Source of the DNA: Candidatus Brocadiaceae bacterium
Lineage (GTDB): Bacteria > Planctomycetota > Brocadiia > Brocadiales > Bathyanammoxibiaceae
Reading direction: 5' to 3'
NCBI GenBank assembly: GCA_030018855.1
Contig: JASEHG010000003.1
Location: 1 to 32,653, forward strand
Length of the DNA stretch: 32,653 nt
The notes beneath the pieces were generated by a model, which saw only the letters and a list, made by a program, of their open reading frames with translations, was not told the DNA's origin and made no database searches. Positions 1 to 7,337 of the stretch are shown here, piece by piece. Position 1 is the first letter of the stretch, and each line of letters opens with the position of its first letter. A program made the translations under genes and the position numbers.

Positions 1-1
1 G

Positions 2-598
2 GAGGGGATTTTAAGACGAAGCATCTTGTCTGTATTGAGAAATGCGCAACTGTCAAATCAGCAACTCTCAAGGCAAAACTCGGGTGGATTAAAGAAAGGG
101 TCGGCTGAGATTGGAAAGGCCACTTACAGGGATGAAACAGAAAAAGAACTTTTAGGATTGCTCCTGGCCCACAATGAGTTGATAGGGGAGTACCTACTGG
201 AGGTAGGCCACAATAAGTTTATCCATCAGGCCATTAACCAGTTGGCGGAGAGGGCCTTTGAGATATACAAAGAAAGGGGAAAGGTGACAGAAAAAGACCT
301 TGCCCCCCTTTTTGACGAGGGAGAGGTGGCCAGGGTACTGGCAGACGTTGCCCTGGAAGAGGAGAAAGGGGATTACCGGAGGCATTTTGCGGACTGCCTT
401 AACTTTATGAAACGGCGGGAAAATAGGGAGAAAATAAGTTATACTAAGGGAAGGGCGATAGAATCAAAACCCCATCAGCAAGGGGAGGAAGATAGGCTCC
501 TGCTGGAATTTCATGAGAGGAATAAGGTAAGGGCACGTCAGCTCGTACCCAAAGATAAAACTCGTAGCGGGCAAAGCGAATCTGTCGGAGGTTTATAG
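2..598 (+). CDS. dnaG: DNA primase DnaG, C-terminal part (5' end outside the window)
   Basis: The frame is open to the left edge, so this is the tail of a longer gene; the TTG at 26 is internal. The visible part is an all-helical, charged domain containing ETEKELLGLLLAHNEL and later RREN and EFHERN stretches. This resembles the C-terminal helicase-interaction domain of DnaG, which in the family recruits DnaB helicase and stimulates primer synthesis at the replication fork. The catalytic TOPRIM and zinc domains would lie upstream and are not seen. The call leans on position: rpoD starts 4 bases after the stop, the classic dnaG-rpoD macromolecular-synthesis order. On sequence alone the fragment is divergent. 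Confidence 0.8.
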   Translation, partial: EGILRRSILSVLRNAQLSNQQLSRQNSGGLKKGSAEIGKATYRDETEKELLGLLLAHNELIGEYLLEVGHNKFIHQAINQLAERAFEIYKERGKVTEKDLAPLFDEGEVARVLADVALEEEKGDYRRHFADCLNFMKRRENREKISYTKGRAIESKPHQQGEEDRLLLEFHERNKVRARQLVPKDKTRSGQSESVGGL

Positions 599-602
599 AT
601 TA

Positions 603-2226
<1,624 letters not shown>

Positions 2227-2249
<23 letters not shown>

Positions 2250-2961
2250 GGCGACCCTCACCAATAGAATGGAGGTCTTAAAACACCTACAGTCCATAGA
2301 TAACAGGCTAATTGAGTTTACAAAAAAGAAGGAGACCTTACTAGCCGCCCTGGAAAAAAGGCGTGCACAGGTCCAACAAAGAAAGGAACTCCTGGCACAA
2401 AAACAAAAGGAATCAAAGGACTTCCAAAAAGAGACAGACGGCAAGGAACTGGAACACAAATGCCTGGAAGAGGAGATAAAGAAATCGAGGGGTAAACTCT
2501 TCCAGATTAAGAACAATAAAGAATACACCGCCCTCCTGTCAGAAGTGGGCAGCAAAGAGGCGGATAAGAGCGTACTGGAGGACGAAATCCTCTCCATGAT
2601 GTCCAAACTGGAAGGACTCCGTGTAGAAGAAAAAGAATTAGAGAAAGAGATTCAGGGGGAAGAAAAGGAGCTCTCGGCGTACGCTGGCTCCGTAGAGGCA
2701 GAGCTAGAGGTCCTGGGAAAAGAGACCCTGGGGCATCAGAAACAATGGAAAGAAAACGCCGATCTCCTTGATAAAGAAGCCCTTACGCAGTACCAAAGGC
2801 TTATTGAAAAAGATGGCCTTGCAGTGGTAGAAGTGCACGGTGAAGACTGTGGTGGATGCAACATGAGGCTAACCCCTCAGACGGTAAACCTCCTGCTCCG
2901 ACACCAGGAGCTGACCCTCTGCAAGAACTGCGGTAAGATTCTATACCTTCCGGAACAGTAG
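2227..2961 (+). CDS. Coiled-coil C4-type zinc-ribbon protein (COG1579 / CT398-like)
   Basis: A 244-residue protein. Residues about 15-185 are almost entirely heptad-rich, charged helix (coiled coil). The C terminus is a zinc ribbon with two Cys pairs, CGGC and CKNC, about 25 residues apart. This matches the COG1579 family, thought to act as a nucleic-acid-associated or scaffolding protein; its exact role is not established. The ATG at 2227 overlaps the end of rpoD by 23 bases. A second ATG at 2269, where homology to the coiled coil begins, is possible. In several lineages this gene sits next to the RNase P RNA gene, as here. Its TAG stop is the first codon of a palindromic repeat. Confidence 0.85.
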
Positions 2962-3033
2962 CCAGTAACAAGTAGCTAGTAGCCATGGAAAAGACCCAAC
3001 CCCTAGCTACTGGCTACTAACTACTAGCTGCCA
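2959..3033. repeat. Palindromic repeat at the 3' end of the zinc-ribbon gene
   Basis: Imperfect inverted repeat: TAGCCAGTA at the left is matched by TACTGGCTA at 3009-3017, and the arms are built from TAGTAGC-type units. It contains the stop codon of the upstream gene and could act as a terminator hairpin, although no U-tract follows. Confidence 0.6.
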
Positions 3034-3063
3034 GTCAACGCTGGGCAGGGGCAAGCCCTGCCC
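3031..3063. repeat. Left arm of a 33-bp inverted repeat flanking rnpB
   Basis: Perfect reverse complement of 3648-3680. The segment also folds on itself (GGGGCAAG...CTTGCCCC type). Together with the inner arms 3070-3087 and 3625-3642, which form P1 of RNase P RNA, the two sides could pair over about 51 bp interrupted by one small internal loop. Confidence 0.8.
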
Positions 3064-3098
3064 CTACCAGTTAACCGGGAAGGGGCCAGGTGGCCGCC

Positions 3099-3127
3099 CG
3101 TCCGTTCCGCCTCAGGCAGAGCGGACG
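3099..3127. repeat. Palindromic element in RNase P helix P3
   Basis: CGTCCG at the left pairs with CGGACG at the right, and the loop side contains CCGCCTCAGGCAGAGCGG. This closely resembles the intergenic repeat at 13293-13331 (CCGCCTGAGGCAGAGCG) and the TCCGCCTNAGGCGGA palindromes elsewhere in the window. Confidence 0.6.
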
Positions 3128-3185
3128 AGAGGAAAGTCCGAGCTCCACAGGGCAAGGTGGTGGATAACGCCCACCGGGACCCCTG

Positions 3186-3268
3186 CTAGGGGTTAGGGAC
3201 TAGGGACCGGGGATTAGAAAAAGAGATTAAAGACCGCTATCCCCTACCCCCTAATCCCTCACCCCTAG
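3186..3268. repeat. TAGGG-type palindromic element in RNase P helix P9
   Basis: An 83-nt hairpin beginning CTAGGGGTTAGGG and ending CCCTCACCCCTAG, with an A-rich loop. It sits at the tip of P9, whose base is ACCCCT/AGGGGGT. The arms are made of the near-tandem 7-mer TAGGGAG-like unit shared with 3317-3385, 15605-15694, 17279-17376 and 17447-17523. Confidence 0.85.
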
Positions 3269-3316
3269 TTAGGGGGTCTCAGGGAAAGTGCCACAGAAAA
3301 TATACCGCCCGCCTGG

Positions 3317-3385
3317 CTAGGGGGTAGGGAGTAGGGAGTAGGGAAAAAGATTGCTACCCCCTAACCCCTACTCCCTATCCCCTAG
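3317..3385. repeat. TAGGG-type palindromic element in RNase P helix P12
   Basis: A 69-nt hairpin with left arm CTAGGGGGTAGGGAGTAGGG and right arm CCCTACTCCCTATCCCCTAG. It caps P12 (CGCCTGG / TTAGGTGGG). As in P9, the element is bounded by CTAG and followed by TTAGG, so both insertions share the same local context. Confidence 0.85.
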
Positions 3386-3614
3386 TTAGGTGGGTAAGGG
3401 TGAAAAGGCGGGGGGGCTAATTAAGGCCCCTTAATGTAAGAGCCCACCGCAGTCCTGGTGACAGGGCTGGCACGGCAAACCCCACCTGGAGAAAGGCTAA
3501 ATAGGGAGGGAAGGAAGTGGCCCGCTTCAGGCGAATAGCCGTCCCTCCGGGTAAGCCGCTAATGGAGGTAGTGGGCAACCACTACCCTAGAGTAATGGCC
3601 ACCCTAGACAGGAC

Positions 3615-3635
3615 TCGGCTTATCGGCCCCTTCCC
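3615..3635 (+). repeat. Direct repeat, copy 1: 3' end of rnpB (putative attL)
   Basis: Twenty-one bases, starting TCGGCTTATCGG, forming the universally conserved 3' end of RNase P RNA. They recur exactly at 5990-6010. Copy 1 lies within the intact rnpB gene. Confidence 0.75.
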
Positions 3636-3647
3636 GGTTAACTAGCT

Positions 3648-3680
3648 GGGCAGGGCTTGCCCCTGCCCAGCGTTGACTGG
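3648..3680. repeat. Right arm of the 33-bp inverted repeat flanking rnpB
   Basis: Perfect reverse complement of 3031-3063. It lies 5 bases outside the 3' strand of P1. It could form an extended P1 stem in the precursor, or a terminator-like hairpin on its own. Confidence 0.8.
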
Positions 3681-3808
3681 TAGCCCCTTTAGGTTGCGGC
3701 TACCTAGTAGACAACAGATAGGGGTTGATTTCTTCCTGGGTACTAACTACTGTTCTAGTGGGCAAGTGAAGGACATAAGAATTTTTACACCTGCATTGTT
3801 GCGTCCTA

Positions 3809-4387
3809 CTACTTCATCACAAAAAATCGAAGTATCCCAGATATCATACTTATAAAACCAATACTAGCACCTACAAGCCACTGCCAATGATTTCTAAAGA
3901 ATTTCTTGATGTCTTTTCCCTCTCCCTGCCCTGGCTGGGGTGTTGAGGCCCATTTACCCAAGTATGTTTTCTCCTGTTCGTACATTAAACTACGCGAATG
4001 GTTAAGAACTTCATTCTTGCTGTAATTTTTTGTCTTAAGGACGTTCACCGTCCCAACGAAATCTACAAAGACATCTTCTACCTTTTCTAAATTCCTCCAG
4101 CCTGGCATTGTGTACATTTTGTGCGGAGTTCCCGTTTCTTCAGCATGCATCAGGCAATAGCGAAATTGGGGTATCATCATTTTATCAGTGGAATTGTCCA
4201 ATTCTCTAAGGGACGTCTCAAGCTTGTTCACTACTGCCTCTGCCTCTTTAACTTGTCTCCTGGTTCTCCTTATTCCGAACAGCTCTGGCATGAGGATTAT
4301 GTCTATGGATGGGTTTTCATAACAGCGTGGAAATATGTCCCCCAGAAGAACACCCCTGTACTGTTTTATATATTTTTGAAGTGCCAT
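3809..4387 (-). CDS. Hypothetical protein with a C-terminal membrane anchor
   Basis: I do not recognise this family. The 192-residue protein is soluble and charged over residues 1-160, with a helical, probably coiled-coil stretch around residues 40-70 (RRTRRQVKEAEAVVNKLETS). It ends in one hydrophobic segment at about 168-190 (WLVGASIGFISMISGILRFF) followed by a short basic tail, so it is probably tail-anchored in the inner membrane. The start is ATG, with no strong ribosome binding site. It lies between the two copies of the rnpB 3' end, upstream-facing to nothing obvious and separated from the TA pair by about 210 bases. Codon use looks more AT-rich than dnaG/rpoD. It may be cargo of the islet; no function can be assigned. 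Confidence 0.6.
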   Translation of the reverse strand: MALQKYIKQYRGVLLGDIFPRCYENPSIDIILMPELFGIRRTRRQVKEAEAVVNKLETSLRELDNSTDKMMIPQFRYCLMHAEETGTPHKMYTMPGWRNLEKVEDVFVDFVGTVNVLKTKNYSKNEVLNHSRSLMYEQEKTYLGKWASTPQPGQGEGKDIKKFFRNHWQWLVGASIGFISMISGILRFFVMK

Positions 4388-4596
4388 AAGGTCTTAAAGT
4401 GAAAACAAGAAAATTCTCTCAGAGTCATCTTAGCCCTGAGTACGTCCTAAACGTTCAACTATGCCCCCCCCTTTTCCTGGGAGGTATAGGGGAGTACAGG
4501 AAAAAATTCAACAGATGTATTTACATAAAAAGGGCTATTGAGTAGGATGGGTTCGTCAAGTCCTGGGCCTCTCTCTTTCCCGTCCAGGAGTAGCGA

Positions 4597-4971
4597 TTAA
4601 ACCGCTATCATCAACTCTATAGCGTCGTAGTCCACACTGGGGGAGACTTCTTTCCTGCCTGTTTTTTCCTTCCTGGTACTCACTAATCCCAGGTTCTGTA
4701 ATATCTCTATGTCCTGTTTAACGTTTTTCATATCCCTGCCTGCCAGTCTGGAGAGATGTCGCATGGTTTTGGGGTGTTGTTTCTTTATCAGGCGTAGGAG
4801 TTCAAGTCTCTTTGAGGTCAGGGCCTTCCTGAATGCCTCTGTATCCTCAAAATAGACCCCTACATGTTTCTTGACACTCTCTCCCCTCTCTATGGCCTTA
4901 CCGGTTTTGACTAAGTCCTGGAGTATCTCTTTGAAACTCTTTATCCCTATCCTTACCCTTTTGACCCTCAC
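4597..4971 (-). CDS. Winged-helix DNA-binding protein, probable antitoxin of a TumE-type pair
   Basis: A 124-residue protein containing SKRLELLRLIKKQHPKTMRH followed by LSRLAGRDMKNVKQDIEILQ and NLGLV. This is a MarR/ArsR-like winged helix in which the second segment is the recognition helix. Proteins of this type (HVO_A0114-like) commonly partner DUF6516/TumE toxins and are presumed antitoxins and autorepressors. The start is GTG at 4971, chosen because an ideal AAGGAGG lies 7 bases upstream and because it overlaps the toxin stop as GTGA. The toxin-then-antitoxin order is the reverse of many type II systems. The role is inferred from family and pairing. Confidence 0.75.
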   Translation of the reverse strand: MRVKRVRIGIKSFKEILQDLVKTGKAIERGESVKKHVGVYFEDTEAFRKALTSKRLELLRLIKKQHPKTMRHLSRLAGRDMKNVKQDIEILQNLGLVSTRKEKTGRKEVSPSVDYDAIELMIAV

Positions 4972-5255
4972 AATCTTCCCTCCTTGTATCTCTGAATGTC
5001 TGAGTAAAAATCCTCTGCCAGTTTCTCCAGACCCTCAAACCTGTAAGGTTCTGCCCTATCCCCGTAGTGTCTGTGGTCTCCCCTACCCTCTGCATTATCG
5101 TAGCCTATAATCCGTCTACCCTTCACTACATAGACCAGGGAATACTTATACCAGTGTGGTTTGTCAGGGGCTGTTTTGACCTCCCACATCTTGACCTCTA
5201 TAAGGTTGCCGTCTGTGTCGTACCCCTTATCGTGTCTTATGAGCCTGGCCTTCAA
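4968..5255 (-). CDS. TumE-like (DUF6516) toxin of a toxin-antitoxin pair
   Basis: A 95-residue protein matching what I know of the TumE/DUF6516 family: starts MKARLIRHDKG, then EVKMWEVKTAPDKPHWYKY, and the diagnostic YDNAEGRGDHRHYG block followed by YRFEGLEKLAEDF. The GDHRH histidine cluster is the likely active centre, perhaps for RNA cleavage, but the biochemistry of the family is little known to me. The start is TTG at 5255. There is no good ribosome binding site, and the predicted -10 lies so close that the mRNA may be nearly leaderless. It overlaps its winged-helix partner by 4 bases. An inverted repeat just upstream may be the operator. Confidence 0.75.
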   Translation of the reverse strand: MKARLIRHDKGYDTDGNLIEVKMWEVKTAPDKPHWYKYSLVYVVKGRRIIGYDNAEGRGDHRHYGDRAEPYRFEGLEKLAEDFYSDIQRYKEGRL

Positions 5256-5262
5256 TGTAGGT

Positions 5263-5292
5263 ATGATACACCTAATGTATCGAGATAATCAA
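5263..5292 (-). promoter_or_regulatory. Putative promoter and operator of the TumE pair
   Basis: On the minus strand, TTGATT (5292-5287) and TATCAT (5268-5263) are separated by 18 bases. A perfect inverted repeat GATACA-N5-TGTATC (5265-5281) overlaps the spacer and -10, as expected for an autorepressor site. The predicted start of transcription falls almost at the TTG start codon. Confidence 0.4.
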
Positions 5293-5360
5293 CCTAAAAG
5301 TTTATGGCTTCATAAAAAGGCCCTGATGCTACGCAATCCCCCTCTCTTTCCCCATAACGC

Positions 5361-5390
5361 TTCATAAATAATACACCTGCAAGCTATAAT
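5361..5390 (+). promoter_or_regulatory. Putative sigma-70 promoter of the lipoprotein gene
   Basis: TTCATA (5361-5366), an 18-base spacer and a perfect TATAAT (5385-5390). Transcription would start about 10 bases before the ATG at 5408, giving a very short leader containing AGAGG. Confidence 0.45.
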
Positions 5391-5407
5391 ATGTTTAGAG
5401 GCCTTTT

Positions 5408-5920
5408 ATGAGCAGATCGTTTATTCTTTTGCTTGTATTTCTCTTTGGTTGTGCTGCACCTCCCAAGGCAGTAACCCTTTCAGAGGTGACTAGGAGCCCC
5501 GATCTGTATAAAAATGTTTCTGTCCAGTTTGCAGGGCTAGTTAAGGAGAATAACTTTATTGAAAGTCTTTTGTCCCGATGGGAGTTGTTAATAACGGATG
5601 GCCAGACCGAGCTCTACTGCTTTAAGAATGGTTACAATCGTGGCCTCCTGAGTCGTGCGGCCAGACTGGCTGAGGAGGCTAAAGAAGAAGAGGGGACGGT
5701 GACGGTAACGGGGAGGCTAGTCTCACTCCACGGCATCAAAACAGGGCCCAACCTGGAGGTCCAGAGGCTGAGTTATAAAGGTAAGAGTATTAACGTTGAA
5801 ACGGCGGATTATCCCAGCTACTACTATTACGGTCCTAGATACCCCTATTATCCCGGTTACTTTTACAGCCCTCTATACCCCAATTTCTCCCGCCCATTCT
5901 TTCCTCAGAGGCATCGGTAG
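5408..5920 (+). CDS. Lipoprotein with Tyr/Pro-rich C terminus, function unknown
   Basis: A 170-residue protein with a lipoprotein signal peptide: MSRS, hydrophobic FILLLVFLF, then GC, giving lipidation at Cys15. The next residues (AAPPK) have no Asp at +2, so outer-membrane sorting is likely if Lol rules apply. Residues about 25-130 form a beta-rich domain (EVTRSPDLYKNVSVQFAGLV ... GTVTVTGRLVSLHG) that looks like a small OB-like fold; this is an impression only. The tail from about residue 132 is rich in Tyr and Pro (SYYYYGPRYPYYPGYFYSPL). Lipidation would use the Lnt encoded at 15.6 kb. It is the last gene before the second copy of the rnpB 3' end, so it is either islet cargo or a hitch-hiker. 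Confidence 0.7.
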   Translation: MSRSFILLLVFLFGCAAPPKAVTLSEVTRSPDLYKNVSVQFAGLVKENNFIESLLSRWELLITDGQTELYCFKNGYNRGLLSRAARLAEEAKEEEGTVTVTGRLVSLHGIKTGPNLEVQRLSYKGKSINVETADYPSYYYYGPRYPYYPGYFYSPLYPNFSRPFFPQRHR

Positions 5921-5989
5921 TTTAGAAGGAGACGTTAAGGCGGTAGGCCCAGAAAGAAATGCCTTTGTACTGCATAAGGGTTTGCCAGT

Positions 5990-6010
5990 TCGGCTTATCG
6001 GCCCCTTCCC
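5990..6010 (+). repeat. Direct repeat, copy 2: isolated 3' end of rnpB (putative attR)
   Basis: Exact 21-base match to 3615-3635, the conserved 3' terminus of RNase P RNA. No further rnpB similarity is visible upstream of it or beyond 6010. It marks the right end of a 2.4-kb segment carrying the TumE pair. Confidence 0.7.
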
Positions 6011-6086
6011 TAGACCTTAAACCAACAAGATTTCCATTTAACATCCCGCCCCTAAACTGTTAAAATATTGACTTTAATAAATCTTC

Positions 6087-6105
6087 AGTCCGCCTCAGGC
6101 GGACT
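6087..6105. repeat. TCCGCCTCAGGCGGA palindrome upstream of the DUF362 gene
   Basis: A 19-nt perfect palindrome (AGTCCGCCT / AGGCGGACT around a central C) lying 12 bases before the ATG. A TTGACT lies at 6068-6073. If the 15-nt palindrome were an insertion, it would have split a promoter spacer; this is speculative. Confidence 0.7.
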
Positions 6106-6117
6106 ACCTTAGACACA

Positions 6118-7293
6118 ATGTATATGAAGAGTACTGTATTTTTTATAAGATCAAAGACCGGGGAGGGTCTGGACTCCCTGGCCCAGAAGACCAGGAGGAT
6201 GCTGGAGTCCACCTTAGGTGGACCCACCTCGGGTGAATCTGTCCCCATCAGAAAGGGCGACCTCATCGGGGTAAAGACCACCTTCGGGGAGAAGGGGAAC
6301 ATAGGACACCTGAAGCCGCCGATCGTCAGGGCGGCGGTGGAGTACGTAAGGGCCACTGGCGCAAAACCCTTTGTAGTAGAGACCAATACCCTGTACGTGG
6401 GCCAGAGGAGCAACGCCATTGACCACATCCAGCATGCCTACAACCGGGGTTTTACCCCCGAGGCCATTGGGGCACCAATAGTCATCGCTGACGGCCTCAG
6501 GGGGGAGAATGACTTCTCCATGCCCCTGCCACAACCAGGGTTCAAAGGTCCAAAGGCTCAAGGGTTTAAAGGTCCAGGGTTGACAAAGACGGCCTTTATA
6601 GCTGGGGCGGCCAAGGCGGCCAGCGGCTTCGTCTCCCTCTCCCACGTTACTGGCCACATGCTGACCGGCCTGGGGGCCACGTTAAAGAACATCGGTATGG
6701 GACTGGCCTCCAGGGGCGGCAAACTGGCCATGCACTCGGGGGTCGTACCCAAAATCCTTATGGACAAGTGTAAGGCCTGCGGACTCTGCGCCGAGTTCTG
6801 CCCCGCAGGGGCCATCACCATAAAAGACTACTCCATCATTGACGCCAGGAAATGTATCGGCTGTGGCGAGTGCCTGGCAGTATGTCCCCATGAGGCGGTA
6901 AAGATTTCCTGGGACGAGAATACGGAAAACCTGCAGAAGAAGGTGGCTGAGTACTGTCTGGCCGTCCTTAAAGGGAAGGAAAAGAAGTCCGTCTTCCTCA
7001 ACTTCCTGATACACGTCACGGAACAGTGCGACTGCATGGACAAGGCCTACCCGCCTGCCTTTGAGGATATTGGGATACTGGCCTCCCGCGACCCCGTGGC
7101 CGTAGAACAGGCGGCCGTTGACCTGGTACGGGAGCATGTAAGAGAAGACTTCTTCCACAAGGCCTGGCCCAATATTGACTACACCACCCAGATAGACTAT
7201 GCCCATGAGATTGGGCTAGGGAGTAAGGATTACGAGTTGATAGACATTGGTAGGGCATCCGCCTTAGGCGGACAACGTGCCCCTACAAAGTAG
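6118..7293 (+). CDS. DUF362-family protein with two [4Fe-4S] ferredoxin motifs
   Basis: A 391-residue protein. The N-terminal two thirds is a DUF362 domain (KTTFGEKGNIGHLKPPIVRA, VVETNTLYVGQR, HVTGHMLTGLGATLKNIGMG). A bacterial ferredoxin insert follows with CKACGLCAEFC (C218, C221, C224, C228) and CIGCGECLAVC (C246, C249, C252, C256), each able to hold one [4Fe-4S] cluster. The DUF362 fold then resumes (DIGILASRDPVAVEQAAVDLV). The family is redox-related, but its substrate is unknown. Two repeat-derived parts are visible: residues about 139-155 (PGFKGPKAQGFKGPG) and the C-terminal tail GRASALGGQRAPTK, both from repetitive DNA. The start is ATG at 6118. A cytoplasmic location is inferred from the absence of a signal peptide. 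Confidence 0.9.
   Translation: MYMKSTVFFIRSKTGEGLDSLAQKTRRMLESTLGGPTSGESVPIRKGDLIGVKTTFGEKGNIGHLKPPIVRAAVEYVRATGAKPFVVETNTLYVGQRSNAIDHIQHAYNRGFTPEAIGAPIVIADGLRGENDFSMPLPQPGFKGPKAQGFKGPGLTKTAFIAGAAKAASGFVSLSHVTGHMLTGLGATLKNIGMGLASRGGKLAMHSGVVPKILMDKCKACGLCAEFCPAGAITIKDYSIIDARKCIGCGECLAVCPHEAVKISWDENTENLQKKVAEYCLAVLKGKEKKSVFLNFLIHVTEQCDCMDKAYPPAFEDIGILASRDPVAVEQAAVDLVREHVREDFFHKAWPNIDYTTQIDYAHEIGLGSKDYELIDIGRASALGGQRAPTK
6531..6584. repeat. In-frame internal repeat in the DUF362 gene
   Basis: Contains two imperfect copies of a TTCAAAGGTCCA-type unit separated by AAGGCTCAAGGG, flanked by CAACCAGGG and CCAGGGTTG, which are inverted relative to each other. It encodes a Gly/Pro/Lys-rich loop absent from what I know of the DUF362 fold. 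It looks like a repeat inserted in frame. Confidence 0.5.
7250..7286. repeat. Composite palindromic element at the DUF362 3' end
   Basis: GTAGGGCA...TGCCCCTAC arms enclose a TCCGCCTTAGGCGGA palindrome (7258-7272), i.e. one repeat family nested in another. It encodes the last residues of the protein; the stop codon follows 5 bases after it. Confidence 0.7.
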
Positions 7294-7297
7294 GATG

Positions 7298-7324
7298 TAG
7301 GGACAGACCTTTAGGTCTGTTCTG
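7298..7324. repeat. Short hairpin between the DUF362 and phosphodiesterase genes
   Basis: GTAGGGACAGACC with TTAGGTCTGTTCT gives an 8-bp stem (ACAGACCT/AGGTCTGT). It belongs with the GTAGGG-bounded palindromes and could be a terminator or a mobile hairpin. Confidence 0.5.
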
Positions 7325-7337
7325 CTTGCTTAGAAAG

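Larger units (their letters stand above)
3070..3642 (+). ncRNA. rnpB: RNase P RNA, bacterial class A, with enlarged P3, P9 and P12
   Basis: Catalytic RNA that removes 5' leaders from pre-tRNAs. Core motifs are in order: GAGGAAAGTCCGAGCTCCA with CAGGGCA (P4 5' strand region) at about 3129, GATAACGCCC (P8 loop), AGTGCCACAGAAAATA, GGTAAGGGTGAAAAGGCGG, the AAATAGGG segment, and the 3' signature ACTCGGCTTATCGG ending in the P1 strand. P1 pairs 3070-3087 with 3625-3642 over 18 bp. The RNA is about 570 nt against 350-420 nt in most bacteria. The excess is explained by hairpin elements in P9 (3186-3268) and P12 (3317-3385), plus a repeat-like P3 (3099-3127). The core looks intact, so the RNA is probably functional. 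End positions are set by P1 pairing and are approximate. Confidence 0.95.

Noticed and set aside
3186..3385. TAGGG-rich hairpins considered as a CRISPR array
   Set aside because: Repeat units are 7-8 bases, arranged as inverted arms, with no regular repeat-spacer alternation and no cas genes.
3673..3855. 60-codon plus-strand frame after rnpB
   Set aside because: Overlaps the right inverted-repeat arm and the 3' end of the hypothetical gene; no start signal and no similarity to anything known.
5990..6010. A second, complete RNase P RNA gene
   Set aside because: Only the terminal 21 bases match; none of the core motifs are present upstream of the fragment.
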